A stretch of DNA of 64,000 nt from Hominimerdicola alba 8 (GTDB taxonomy: Bacteria; Bacillota; Clostridia; Oscillospirales; Ruminococcaceae): contig NZ_ADKM02000100.1 in the NCBI RefSeq assembly GCF_000178155.2, forward strand, positions 1 through 64,000, given 5' to 3'. Below the pieces are notes generated by a model. It had not been told where the DNA came from, did not search any database, and was given only the letters and a program-made list of their open reading frames with translations. Below are positions 25,903-34,199 of this stretch, one piece after another. Made by a program: the position numbers and the translations under genes. Positions within the stretch are counted from its first letter, which is position 1. Each line of letters begins with the position of its first letter.

Positions 25903-26180
25903 ACGAGATACGAATGTGTTTCGTATGCCCGCCGATAGCTCGGCAGACAAAAACATCATAAAGACGCCATCAGGTGTCTTTTGCAACGGCTGGCTCATCT
26001 GATGTTTTCAGGCTTTTTACGGTGAGCAGGGAAGTGATTTATTCGGATAGCTTCCGAAAGAATCATATACTGCCCTCTGGGTTGGGGGCAGACCAGAGAG
26101 CTTTCGGTGCATGAGCCGTGAGCTCTGACCATGTAAATATCGCACAGCCTGTTTGCTTCGGTAAACAGGCTGCTTTTATT
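25903..26180 (+). ncRNA. Large structured RNA, raiA-motif-like (about 280 nt)
   Basis: An RNA between a perfect promoter and a terminator, without an ORF. Visible helices in order: ATACGAA / TTCGTAT (25908-25926); GCCGA-TAGC-TCGGC (25931-25944); AAAACATCA / TGATGTTTT (25950-25958 with 26000-26008) enclosing AAAGACGCC / GGTGTCTTT (25960-25981); a compound stem around TTCGGA-TAGC-TTCCGAA (about 26035-26075); CTCTGG / CCAGAG (26075-26098); and AGAGCT / AGCTCT near 26096-26127. Promoter, length and the GCCGATAGCTCGGC hairpin recall the raiA-motif RNA of Firmicutes, from memory only. Alternatives are 6S RNA, though the ends do not pair well, or a regulatory leader of the CotH gene. No T-box motif is present. 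Confidence 0.7.
26145..26180 (+). terminator. Terminator of the structured RNA
   Basis: Perfect 10-bp stem CAGCCTGTTT / AAACAGGCTG with a GCTTCGGT loop, followed by CTTTTATTT. It ends 20 nt before the CotH start, so reading into that gene requires read-through. Confidence 0.88.
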
Positions 26181-26199
26181 TGAAAGGAAATGACAATAA

Positions 26200-28269
26200 A
26201 TGAACAGCAAAAGAATAATTGCTCTGCTGGCGGCGGCAGTGCTTGCCATTTCGGTGACAGGCTGTGCTGACAGTTCAGGCGGTAATAAAGACAGCAACAA
26301 AGCGGCAGATACGCAGTCTGCTCAGGCTGAGGGCGAGGATAAAGATGCTCCCGAAGTCCCTGTTGACTCGACATTTGACGAGAACCTGCCACAGGTGGCG
26401 TTCAGCCTTGAAAGCGGCTTCTATGACAGCGAGCAGTCGCTTGAACTTTCTGCGGGCGATGGCATGATTATCAGATACACAACCGACGGAAGCCTGCCTA
26501 CCGCTTCTTCGCAGGAGTATACCGAAGCTATCCGTCTTACCGACCGCAAAGGCGATTTTGCCACCCTTGCCGAACATCGCGACATCTCGGCCAACGGAGA
26601 TTATAATCCGCCCATGAACGTGCTGAAAGGCAACGTTATCCGCGCCGCCGCCTTTGATGACAAGGGCAGTCACGGTCAGGTCATCTCGCACACTTTCTTC
26701 GTGGGTATAGACAGACAGAAAAAATACGGCGATGTGCCTGTCATCTCAATAATGATAGACCAGTCAGACCTCTTCGATTACGACAAAGGCATATATACAC
26801 TGGGCAGATGCCACGATGAATGGCTTGCAGAAGATAAAAGCAACGCCTCTCTCGATGGCTGGAAGCATGAAGCAAATTACACCCAGCGCGGCAGGGAATG
26901 GGAGCGCCCTGTCTATGTGGAATATCTCCTTCCTGACGGCACTTCCGCTTTTGCACAGGATATGGGCGTGCGCACGATGGGTGCGGCTTCCCGCAACGAG
27001 TACCAGAAGAGTCTGCGCCTTACCGCACGCAAGGAGTACGGTGAGAAAAATGTCAGCTGTGAGATAATTCCCGATAACGCCCGTTCTGACGGTAACGGGA
27101 ATGTGGAGAAATACAAGTCCTTCGTGCTGAGGAACGGCGGAAACGACTGTAACTTCGCTAAGATACGCGACCCGCTGTTACAGTCGATGATAGCCGACAA
27201 GACTTCCTTGGAAACACAGCAGTTCACCCCTGTAGTGGCTTTTATCGACGGCGAATACTGGGGCATGTACACTCTCGTTGAAGACTACAGCGATAACTAT
27301 ATCGCCAACAATTACGATATCGACAACAAGAATGTTGTCATGATTAAATGCGGCGAGATAGAAGAAGGCGAGGAAGACGACATAAAACTCTACAGCGATA
27401 TGTACGAGTTCATCACCGCCAATGATATGTCAGATGCCGATAACTACGCTAAAGCCTGCGATATGATAGATATGCAGAGCCTTGCCGATTACATGGCTTT
27501 CAACATCTATATCGCCAACGAGGACAGCATAGTGCAGGGCAACAACTGGCGCATGTGGCGCGTTCGTGACGGCGGCGGTGCGGCTGATGTCGCAGACGGC
27601 AGGTGGCGCATGATGGTCTATGACACCGACTATTCCTGCGGCATATATGCAGGCGGTCAGAACTATGACAGCAATTTTATCAAAAAAGCTATCTCTGCCA
27701 CAGAAACTTTCAAAGACCTCGAACAGCCCCCCATCGATATATTCCGCAGTTTGCTGAACAATGATGATTTCAAGCAGATGTTTATTCTGTCCCTGTGTGA
27801 TATGCGTAATATCAGCTTTGAAAAGGGAAAGGTCGATGATGCTTTCGATGATATGTCAGCGCTGTACAAGCCGCTGGTCAAGGACACTTTCACTCGCTTT
27901 GGTCCAAAATACGCAAAGGACGGTCTTGACTACAACACCATGCTTCTCAGAGATTTTCTTGACGGCAGATATGATGTATTCATGTATCACATCACCGACA
28001 GCTTCAAGCCCGGAAATAAGGTGAACGTTACTGTCAGGACTTCTGACAGCGCGAAGGGCGGCGCGGTAATGAATACCACTGCCCTCGACCTCAGTTCGGA
28101 TTTTTCGGGGGAGTACTACACCGCTTACCCCATTACCCTGACAGCTGATCCGAAAGCAGGCAAGTTCGTCAGATGGGAAGCTGACGGTGCTGAACTTTCC
28201 GACCCTGATTCCGATATCACAGAAGTGACACTGTCAGCCGACTGTACCATAACAGCAGTCTATGAATGA
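26200..28269 (+). CDS. CotH kinase family lipoprotein
   Basis: A 689-aa lipoprotein: signal peptide with lipobox VTGC (Cys 22), then an acidic linker. A chitobiase-type beta-sandwich follows (about 63-150, IRYTTDGSLP). Next is the CotH kinase domain (about 180-560), with LRNGGNDCNFAKIRDPLLQS and FIDGEYWGMYTLVEDYSDNY, two of the family's conserved blocks. An Ig-like/beta-rich tail ends the protein. CotH proteins are atypical kinases; those with carbohydrate-type modules are common on the surface of rumen Clostridia. AAAGG lies upstream of the ATG. The preceding RNA gene or leader may control it. Confidence 0.88.
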   Translation: MNSKRIIALLAAAVLAISVTGCADSSGGNKDSNKAADTQSAQAEGEDKDAPEVPVDSTFDENLPQVAFSLESGFYDSEQSLELSAGDGMIIRYTTDGSLPTASSQEYTEAIRLTDRKGDFATLAEHRDISANGDYNPPMNVLKGNVIRAAAFDDKGSHGQVISHTFFVGIDRQKKYGDVPVISIMIDQSDLFDYDKGIYTLGRCHDEWLAEDKSNASLDGWKHEANYTQRGREWERPVYVEYLLPDGTSAFAQDMGVRTMGAASRNEYQKSLRLTARKEYGEKNVSCEIIPDNARSDGNGNVEKYKSFVLRNGGNDCNFAKIRDPLLQSMIADKTSLETQQFTPVVAFIDGEYWGMYTLVEDYSDNYIANNYDIDNKNVVMIKCGEIEEGEEDDIKLYSDMYEFITANDMSDADNYAKACDMIDMQSLADYMAFNIYIANEDSIVQGNNWRMWRVRDGGGAADVADGRWRMMVYDTDYSCGIYAGGQNYDSNFIKKAISATETFKDLEQPPIDIFRSLLNNDDFKQMFILSLCDMRNISFEKGKVDDAFDDMSALYKPLVKDTFTRFGPKYAKDGLDYNTMLLRDFLDGRYDVFMYHITDSFKPGNKVNVTVRTSDSAKGGAVMNTTALDLSSDFSGEYYTAYPITLTADPKAGKFVRWEADGAELSDPDSDITEVTLSADCTITAVYE

Positions 28270-28282
28270 TCATGAAATATGT

Positions 28283-28310
28283 AAAGGCAGGGAAGCCCCC
28301 TGCCTTTTTT
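28283..28310. terminator. Convergent terminator
   Basis: Stem AAAGGCAGGG / CCCTGCCTTT followed by TTTT, between the CotH gene and the minus-strand DUF11 gene. Confidence 0.85.
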
Positions 28311-28319
28311 GTGCATTTG

Positions 28320-29171
28320 TCAGATAGTGCCTGTTACTGTGATCACTACTGTTCCGGGAACTACGGCATATTCGCCTGTTACAGGGTCTTGTGATATCGT
28401 CGCCGCAGGAACGGTGACAGCACCCTCAGAAGTTGTCAGCAGACCCGAAACCTCGTCATAGCTGTAGCCTGTGGTCTTTGTCTGACCGTTCATAGTCACC
28501 GTTATATCTCTAAGCGCAGGTGTGAAGGTGTCGGTTATCACAGCGTTGTCAGTCGCAGCAACTTCGGTGTTGCCGTAGTTGTAGACGGTAAAGGAGTAAG
28601 TCACCTGACTGTTTTCGCTTACAGTTGTTGGCGACAGTGTCTTTACCATGCTTATGACAGGCTGCTGTACCGCAGTCACAGTGGCAGAAACGGTCATATC
28701 CTCTGTCAGTGCCGCACCTGAAATGACAGCGGTGTTGGTTATAGAACCGTCAGCCGCAGGCGATGCGAAGCTGTTCGCCCTTGCCTGATATACTATCAAC
28801 GCGTTACCCTCAGCGGGTATATCGATACCGTCCAGTGTCAGCGGCTGTTCAGCTGTCACAGTAGGTGCAGGCTGTTCCTCACCGTTGATGAAATACTTTA
28901 CCGACTCTGTCATGATATCCAGCGGGTAGACGGTCTGACCCTCAGCGGTTTCATATGCGCCCAGATCATCTGTGACAGTCAGATCCGTAAAAGCCGAATT
29001 GCTGTCGTTTGTGATGCTTATGACATAAGTCACAACACCGTTGGGACTGTAGGTCGGCAGAAGCGAAGTCTTGTCTGCGGTAAGCGACTGCACGATCTCA
29101 CCTGTGGTGATGTTTGAGTTGATGGTGTTGCCGTTGTAGCTGAATGCTGCCTGATTGTAAAATGTTGCCAT
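28320..29171 (-). CDS. DUF11-repeat protein
   Basis: A 283-aa beta-rich protein with two DUF11-type sandwich units: the first near 30-150, with NGVVTYVISITNDS; the second near 170-283, with VSENSQVTYSFTVYNYGN. The start MATFYNQAAFSYNG has no signal peptide or anchor, which is odd for a DUF11 protein because most are secreted. Proteins with this N-terminus recur in Clostridia. It may leave the cell by a non-Sec route or sit on the spore or cell surface; nothing in the sequence proves this. The ribosome site is CGGAGG. Confidence 0.8.
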   Translation of the reverse strand: MATFYNQAAFSYNGNTINSNITTGEIVQSLTADKTSLLPTYSPNGVVTYVISITNDSNSAFTDLTVTDDLGAYETAEGQTVYPLDIMTESVKYFINGEEQPAPTVTAEQPLTLDGIDIPAEGNALIVYQARANSFASPAADGSITNTAVISGAALTEDMTVSATVTAVQQPVISMVKTLSPTTVSENSQVTYSFTVYNYGNTEVAATDNAVITDTFTPALRDITVTMNGQTKTTGYSYDEVSGLLTTSEGAVTVPAATISQDPVTGEYAVVPGTVVITVTGTI

Positions 29172-29261
29172 GATTTATTCCTCCGTTATTTTTTTATTCA
29201 TAAGGACTTTCCGTCCTCACTTACATAATATGCAGCAGAGTTCAGCATGACACAGCTTAGG

Positions 29262-29309
29262 CAAAAAAATACCGCCTGCCCGCTGAATATCACAGCGCGG
29301 CAGACGGTC
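29262..29309 (-). terminator. Terminator of the phospholipase-like gene
   Basis: Stem of about 14 bp (ACCGTCTGCC..GCTG / CAGC..GGCAGGCGGT) followed on the minus strand by ATTTTTTT. Confidence 0.85.
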
Positions 29310-29322
29310 ACGTTCTGTTATT

Positions 29323-30471
29323 TTAGTTGATTATCCAGATCATACTGCTGTTTTCGGGTTCGTAAGCCGCAGTTGTCAGCTTTCCGCCCTTGCCTGTCAG
29401 AACCTTTGCATAGCCGCTTTCTTCGGTGGTTATTACAAACCTGCGGTTGCCCAGTGCCTCAACACGGAACTGCGCAGCTTTGCCGTCTATCTTAAGATAG
29501 TCATAGCCGCTGCACTTCTTGTTGACATATCCGCCGTCAGCGACTTTAAGACCGAAAGTGCCTTTCTCGCTGAGGCAAACCATCATCTTCTGCTCTCTGT
29601 CCTTATCTGCTTCATCGGGTAGGATGCCCTTTTTGGTCACCGTCAGCAGCAGACCGCTCGCTTCATTCTTGAAGCAGTACATCTTGCCGTCACAAAGGAA
29701 ATTGCCGCTGTCCTCATTGCAATCTTTGTAGAATTTCAGCAGCACAGCCATAACATGCTGTTCGGTCACAGGCAGAGTGTTCTTCGCAGTGTCGTCAAAA
29801 GCTCTCGGGTCGAGATGCAGTATGGTGTCAACATATTTGCCCGCATACTTTATCAGCCTGTTGAATGCTTCTGCGGGGTCAGCCTTTTCGTACAGCTTTG
29901 AAAGCCGCTTGTCAAAGCCGTCAGCGCTGAAATTCTGATAGCTGTTGTTTATCTGCTTCTCAAAAGCATTGTGTACGTTGCTCGCCTTGATGCCGCTTGC
30001 CATGTTGGCAACATGGGGCGTACAGCCCATGTCAGATACAAAGTGGAGCGCTCTTCCCAGCGCAGTCATGGCTTCGCCGGTCTTGCCGCTCTTGTAAAGT
30101 GAAACTGCCGCCGTGTAGTTTGCGCGGAACAGCGTCCTCGCACTGGGAGAGAATTCGCCCAGTCTGTTGCGGTAGAACCCCTTTGTTTCTTCCAGTTCTT
30201 TGCCCTTAGCGTTCATGCAGGAATAGTAGTGCATACCCGAACCTTTGTCCATATCGCCCATCTTATCGGGCTGTAAAGCACCATCAGTTATCTGCTCATG
30301 CCAGTCCTTGTAAAAGGCAGCAGGTCTGAGTTTTTTCTCCTTTTCCAGAAGTTTCAGCGCATCTGCAACTATGTGCCTGTGTACATCAGCACTCCACGCA
30401 AAGGCGCGCTTTACCTTGAAACGGCTGCATACCAGTGCCGCCGCCGCTATAGTCAGCATTTCTTTCTTCAT
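29323..30471 (-). CDS. Zinc-dependent phospholipase C-like secreted protein
   Basis: A 382-aa exported protein. The signal peptide ends AFA (residues 23-25), so the mature protein would begin with Trp 26. In clostridial phospholipase C the N-terminal Trp itself binds zinc. Further ligand-like residues are HRHIV (31-35), HFVSDMGCTPHVANM (near 144-158) and HNAFE. After the catalytic domain (to about 255) comes a beta-trefoil-like C-terminal region of about 120 residues (YCFKNEASGLLLTV). It may cleave phospholipids or related phosphodiesters outside the cell. Substrate specificity cannot be read from the sequence. It appears to be monocistronic. Confidence 0.8.
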   Translation of the reverse strand: MKKEMLTIAAAALVCSRFKVKRAFAWSADVHRHIVADALKLLEKEKKLRPAAFYKDWHEQITDGALQPDKMGDMDKGSGMHYYSCMNAKGKELEETKGFYRNRLGEFSPSARTLFRANYTAAVSLYKSGKTGEAMTALGRALHFVSDMGCTPHVANMASGIKASNVHNAFEKQINNSYQNFSADGFDKRLSKLYEKADPAEAFNRLIKYAGKYVDTILHLDPRAFDDTAKNTLPVTEQHVMAVLLKFYKDCNEDSGNFLCDGKMYCFKNEASGLLLTVTKKGILPDEADKDREQKMMVCLSEKGTFGLKVADGGYVNKKCSGYDYLKIDGKAAQFRVEALGNRRFVITTEESGYAKVLTGKGGKLTTAAYEPENSSMIWIIN

Positions 30472-30511
30472 AACTTACTTTCCTCTTTTACTATAGTATT
30501 GCATGCGCCCG

Positions 30512-31093
30512 CTACCTGCGGCGCTTTTTATTTTTCCTTACAGAATATCCGAAGCTGCCCAGCTGCTTCCCAAGCTCAAAATATCCGCCGTGAGCATAAG
30601 CTATCAGCCCCGCCTTTTCAAGACACAGCTTGCCGCTTTCATCGAGCAGTTCCTGCGCCGAATCTATACCCACGATATCAGCTATGAACATATCGTGGCT
30701 GCCTAAGGGAACTATCTCCCTCACCTTACATTCTATGCTGACCGGGCATTCCGCGATAAGCGGCGCAGAAACTTTCACCGCATCTTCGGTGTGCAGCCCG
30801 CATTCCGCGAACTTGTCGGTCTTTGCACCTGTCTTTACGCCGCAGTAGTCCACCGCCCTTATTATATCTTTGGTGGGCAGATTGATAACGAACTCACCGC
30901 TTTGTTTTATCATCTCGTAGGAATATCGCTCAGGTCTTACCGAAATATAAGTCACAGGCGGTCTTGTGCAGAGTATGCCTGTCCACGCCACAGTCAGCAC
31001 GTTTACCTTGCCGTCATGGGCGCAGCTTACCAGCGTTGGCGGCAGCGGAGATGTTATCACACTGCCTTTCCAGTGTTCCTTGTTGTAGGTCAT
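30512..31093 (-). CDS. Flavin reductase family protein (flavoredoxin-like)
   Basis: A 193-aa FMN-binding split-barrel protein of the flavin reductase/flavoredoxin family. Conserved features are PLPPTLVSC, NVLTVAWTGILCTRPPVTYISVRPERYS given in parts (about 30-57), GEFVINLPT (66-74) and a DYCG segment. It probably carries electrons or reduces flavins in this anaerobe. Its ATG overlaps the stop of the preceding gene as ATGA, and it is the last gene of a three-gene operon. A Lys/Arg-rich tail (RKNKKRRR) is present. Confidence 0.88.
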   Translation of the reverse strand: MTYNKEHWKGSVITSPLPPTLVSCAHDGKVNVLTVAWTGILCTRPPVTYISVRPERYSYEMIKQSGEFVINLPTKDIIRAVDYCGVKTGAKTDKFAECGLHTEDAVKVSAPLIAECPVSIECKVREIVPLGSHDMFIADIVGIDSAQELLDESGKLCLEKAGLIAYAHGGYFELGKQLGSFGYSVRKNKKRRR

Positions 31094-31446
31094 TTCAAGT
31101 CCTCCTGTGAAAAGCCGTGTACCTTTTTATAAATGGCATCGTAGTCCTTGTATAGCAGCTGTACCGTGTTCTCCAGAAAGAAATAGTGCTTGATGTAAGG
31201 CACCAGCAGCACCAGCAGCAGTACCGCCAACGGTATCAGCATCAGCTTTTCGGATAACGCTATCGCCAGTATGGTGATGACGGTACACAGCGCGAACAGC
31301 ACCATCACTATCAGGTGAATGAACCTCTCATGCTGGAATTGGTGCAGCTTTTCAGTGTGATATTCAAGCAGCTGTCCGAAGTCGCACCCCTCGTTTTCCA
31401 GACATTTCAGTATATATTTGCGGTAGTTTGTCAGATACTCAGTCAT
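31090..31446 (-). CDS. Hypothetical two-helix membrane protein
   Basis: 118 aa from an ATG that overlaps the upstream stop by 8 nt (ATGACTGA), with GGAG about 10 nt upstream. A longer in-frame start at 31488 would overlap the upstream gene by 50 nt. Two adjacent hydrophobic helices lie at about 44-65 and 67-86, with soluble ends. No family is recognised. It is coupled to both neighbours, so it may serve the same process as the flavin reductase. Confidence 0.7.
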   Translation of the reverse strand: MTEYLTNYRKYILKCLENEGCDFGQLLEYHTEKLHQFQHERFIHLIVMVLFALCTVITILAIALSEKLMLIPLAVLLLVLLVPYIKHYFFLENTVQLLYKDYDAIYKKVHGFSQEDLK

Positions 31447-31798
31447 TGCCGCCGCTCTCCGACTTTTCCGCACATTCCGAAAGGTCAATGGGGATAGAGT
31501 CTTCTATCTCAAGGTCGCGCAGCTTCTTTTCCGAGAATTCTTTCATCTTTGCTTTGCGCTTTTCCTCCGCCTCAATATCCTTTGCGACTGTCATTACAAG
31601 CAGTTTGTCAATAGAACTGTAATATCTGCCGATACGCTGAAAGAAATTCGGCTTGCCTTTTTTCTTCTTCGAGGGTATCGTCAGTATCGCCAGCGCAGTC
31701 GAAACAGAAGCCGCCATTATAGCCTTTTCGGGCTTTGAATCCAGCTTTATGCTGACCTTTTTGCTGAGTTTCTTTATATCCTCTTTATTCATTGACAT
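31439..31798 (-). CDS. Hypothetical basic protein
   Basis: A 119-aa protein, first gene of the three-gene operon. It is rich in Lys and Glu, with a short hydrophobic stretch (about 28-41) and a charged helical C-terminal half. No family is recognised. The ribosome site is weak (GGGCAGGTA upstream of the ATG). Confidence 0.65.
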   Translation of the reverse strand: MSMNKEDIKKLSKKVSIKLDSKPEKAIMAASVSTALAILTIPSKKKKGKPNFFQRIGRYYSSIDKLLVMTVAKDIEAEEKRKAKMKEFSEKKLRDLEIEDSIPIDLSECAEKSESGGND

Positions 31799-31910
31799 TA
31801 CCTGCCCTTCATATAGTTTTACACTTTATTATACACCATTTTCAGACTGATTTCAAGGGGGAAAATAAAATTTTACAGAGTAATGTGTTTTTTTGTTCAT
31901 TTTCTATCAG

Positions 31911-31939
31911 TTGACAAATGCTGAAAAAAGATATATAAT
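31911..31939 (+). promoter_or_regulatory. Promoter of the miaB operon
   Basis: TTGACA-N17-TATAAT about 55 nt upstream of the miaB start. Confidence 0.88.
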
Positions 31940-31997
31940 AATTAAGTATGCAAACTAAAATGGAATAACAGTATCTTGTGTTGAAATGAGGGACATG

Positions 31998-33395
31998 ATG
32001 ACAGAGAATTATACCCCCGCCGCTGACCGTGAGGACGCGGTGGAAAGTCTGAGGTTATGGGCTGAAAAATATAGCGCCGATAATGGTCATTCGCCGCTGG
32101 CTTTTGTGCATTCCTACGGCTGCCAGCAGAATGTCAGTGACGGCGAGAAGATAAAAGGCATGCTGGCTAAGGTGGGCTATGATTTCACCGATGATACCGA
32201 CAGCGCCCAGCTGATATTGCTCAATACCTGCGCCGTCCGCGAAAATGCCGAGGACAGGGTATTCGGCAACATCGGCAATTTCAAAAAACTTAAAGAGCAG
32301 AACCGTGAACTTGTGATAGGTATCTGCGGCTGTATGGCTCAGCAGAAGCATGTCGCTGAAAAGATAAAAGCGTCATATCGTCAGGTCGATCTTGTTTTCG
32401 GCACTTTTGCCTATAATGATATGTATTCCATGCTGTGGGAGGTCATCTCAAAGCATAAGCGGCTCTTTAACCAGAGCGAAGCCTGCACCGAGATAGACGA
32501 AAGCATGACTCAGCTGCGTGAGGATAAGGTAAGGGCATTCCTGCCGATAATGTACGGGTGCAATAATTTCTGTACCTACTGCATAGTACCGTATGTTCGC
32601 GGCAGAGAGCGCAGCCGCAAGCCAGAAGCTGTCATTGCTGAGGTGCGCAGTCTGGTCGAACAGGGCTATAAAGAGATAACTCTGCTGGGGCAGAATGTCA
32701 ATTCCTATGAATACGGCTTCCCCGCACTCCTGCGCGAGATAGATAAGATAGAGGGCAAGTACCGCATACGCTTCATGTCCAGCCACCCAAAAGATGCTAC
32801 TAAAGAACTGATAGATGCGATAATCGACTGTGAGCATGTCTGTACACATCTGCACCTGCCTGTTCAGGCGGGCAGCAACAGGGTGCTTAAAGCCATGAAC
32901 CGCCGCTATACAGTGGAAAAATACATGGAGATGATAGACTACGCTCGCAGCCGTGTCCCCGATTTTTCTTTTACCACCGACCTGATAGTAGGTTTTCCGG
33001 GTGAGACTTATGAGGAATTCTGCGAAACTAAAGAGGTCATCAAGCGGGTGAAGTATGACAACATTTATTCATTCGTTTATTCCAGAAGAAGCGGCACTCC
33101 CGCAGCAAAGTTTGAAGACCATGTGACCGATAAGCAGAAAGGTCTGTGGCTGAGAGAACTTCTGCTTGAACAGCGCGAGATAACTTCGGAATGGTTCGGC
33201 AGATTTGTCGGCAGGACCGTCGAAGTACTCGTCGAGGGCGAGGGCAGGACAGGAGAGGGCTGGCTGACAGGCAAAAATGATGAAAATATCATCGTCGAAG
33301 TCAAGGCAGATAAAAAGTATATAGGCGAATTTGTCAGGGTGCGCATAACCAAAGCTATGAACTGGGCACTCAGCGGCGAACTCGTTTCAGAATAA
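31998..33395 (+). CDS. miaB: tRNA (N6-isopentenyl-A37)-C2 methylthiotransferase MiaB
   Basis: A 465-aa radical-SAM enzyme that converts i6A37 to ms2i6A37 in tRNAs reading U-starting codons. The N-terminal Fe-S domain has Cys in SYGCQQNVSDGE, LLNTCAVRENA and GICGCMAQ. The radical-SAM motif is CNNFCTYCIVPYVRGRERS, and a C-terminal TRAM domain starts near 380. I choose the ATG at 31998 because GAGGG lies 5 nt upstream; ATG codons at 31986 and 31995 lack a placed ribosome site. The substrate is made by MiaA, encoded further down. The order miaB-ricA-mutS-mutL-miaA-hfq resembles Bacillus. Confidence 0.96.
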   Translation: MTENYTPAADREDAVESLRLWAEKYSADNGHSPLAFVHSYGCQQNVSDGEKIKGMLAKVGYDFTDDTDSAQLILLNTCAVRENAEDRVFGNIGNFKKLKEQNRELVIGICGCMAQQKHVAEKIKASYRQVDLVFGTFAYNDMYSMLWEVISKHKRLFNQSEACTEIDESMTQLREDKVRAFLPIMYGCNNFCTYCIVPYVRGRERSRKPEAVIAEVRSLVEQGYKEITLLGQNVNSYEYGFPALLREIDKIEGKYRIRFMSSHPKDATKELIDAIIDCEHVCTHLHLPVQAGSNRVLKAMNRRYTVEKYMEMIDYARSRVPDFSFTTDLIVGFPGETYEEFCETKEVIKRVKYDNIYSFVYSRRSGTPAAKFEDHVTDKQKGLWLRELLLEQREITSEWFGRFVGRTVEVLVEGEGRTGEGWLTGKNDENIIVEVKADKKYIGEFVRVRITKAMNWALSGELVSE

Positions 33396-33400
33396 AAATC

Positions 33401-33660
33401 TATGTGGTTATCTCGCTGACACACTACCAAAACAGCGGTTTTACAGAACTTATAGCAATCCGCCTTAAAATTCAGACAAAATCCAGTCACAAAATCCATA
33501 GATCCGAGCTTTTGCAACTGGATTTTGTGAATTTAAATTGTTGGATTGCTATAGATGTTTGGCGTATATCTTTCTCCACGCAGGCGGAGGAAGATATGCG
33601 GCGCTCAATTATCCTTTTGTTTAACGCATTTTCAGCCGGTGTGCTGAAGGGATAGTCATA
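33401..33660 (+). repeat. Palindromic element B, copy 2, interrupted by element A
   Basis: About 157 bp of element B split by a 103-bp element A at 33451-33553. It is flanked by the perfect 11-bp direct repeat TAAAAATCTAT (33393-33403 and 33659-33669). It lies between miaB and ricA. Confidence 0.88.
33451..33553. repeat. Palindromic element A, copy 2 (103 bp)
   Basis: Inverted copy of 8392-8494 with the same ends (TATAGCAATCC / GGATTGCTATA) and about 92 percent identity by eye. Inner arms read CCAGTT / GACTGG (on the minus strand) instead of CCGGTC / GACCGG, a change that keeps pairing. Confidence 0.88.
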
Positions 33661-33688
33661 AAAATCTATAATATTACAGGAGTGATCT

Positions 33689-34102
33689 ATGATGAACGTT
33701 ATCGAACTCACAAGACAGCTTGGCAAAGCTATACAGGAAGATGAAAGATATAAGAAGTACGAGGAAGCAGCAAAGTTCAATGACACTGATACCGAACTTC
33801 AGAATTCCATCGGCAGATTTAACCAGCTGCGCTCTGAACTTGGCGTTGAGATGCGCAAGCCCGATAAAGACGCTGACAGGCTCACATCTCTCGACAACGA
33901 GATAAAAGAGTTGTATGACGAGATAATGGCAATGCCCAAGATGATCGCTTTCAATGAAGCAAAGGACGAGATAGATGCACTGATGAAATCGGTCTACTAT
34001 ATCCTCCAGCAGGCAGCCGGCGGCGAAGATCCCGAGACTTGCCCCGCTCAGGCACCTACAGGCTGTTCGGGAAGCTGCGCTTCATGCGGCGGCTGCGGCT
34101 GA
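33689..34102 (+). CDS. ricA: YlbF/YmcA family protein (RicA-like)
   Basis: A 137-aa helical protein of the YlbF/YmcA family. In Bacillus YmcA, YlbF and YaaT form a complex with Fe-S clusters that promotes mRNA maturation by RNase Y. The helical core spans about 1-110. The tail has five cysteines, C-PAQAPTG-C-SGS-C-AS-C-GG-C, suited to cluster binding. Its place between miaB and mutS matches ymcA in Bacillus, which favours RicA over YlbF. AGGAG lies 6 nt upstream of the first of two adjacent ATGs. A stable hairpin follows before mutS. Confidence 0.82.
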   Translation: MMNVIELTRQLGKAIQEDERYKKYEEAAKFNDTDTELQNSIGRFNQLRSELGVEMRKPDKDADRLTSLDNEIKELYDEIMAMPKMIAFNEAKDEIDALMKSVYYILQQAAGGEDPETCPAQAPTGCSGSCASCGGCG

Positions 34103-34124
34103 TAAATTACAGATGATACCTTAT

Positions 34125-34167
34125 CCCGACCATGCGCGGTGTGTTTATTTTGCGCGCAGCGGTCGGG
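34125..34167 (+). other. Intercistronic hairpin before mutS
   Basis: CCCGACC / GGTCGGG closing stem around a loop with TGCGCG / CGCGCA-like pairing. There is no adjacent T-run, so it is a processing or stability element rather than a clear terminator. Confidence 0.5.
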
Positions 34168-34199
34168 CGATACCTTTTATATAGAACGGAGTGGCAGAG

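Noticed and set aside
25903-26180. T-box or other amino-acid leader
   Set aside because: The conserved T-box sequence (TGGNACCGCG) is absent and the downstream gene is a CotH lipoprotein. No known riboswitch core was recognised.
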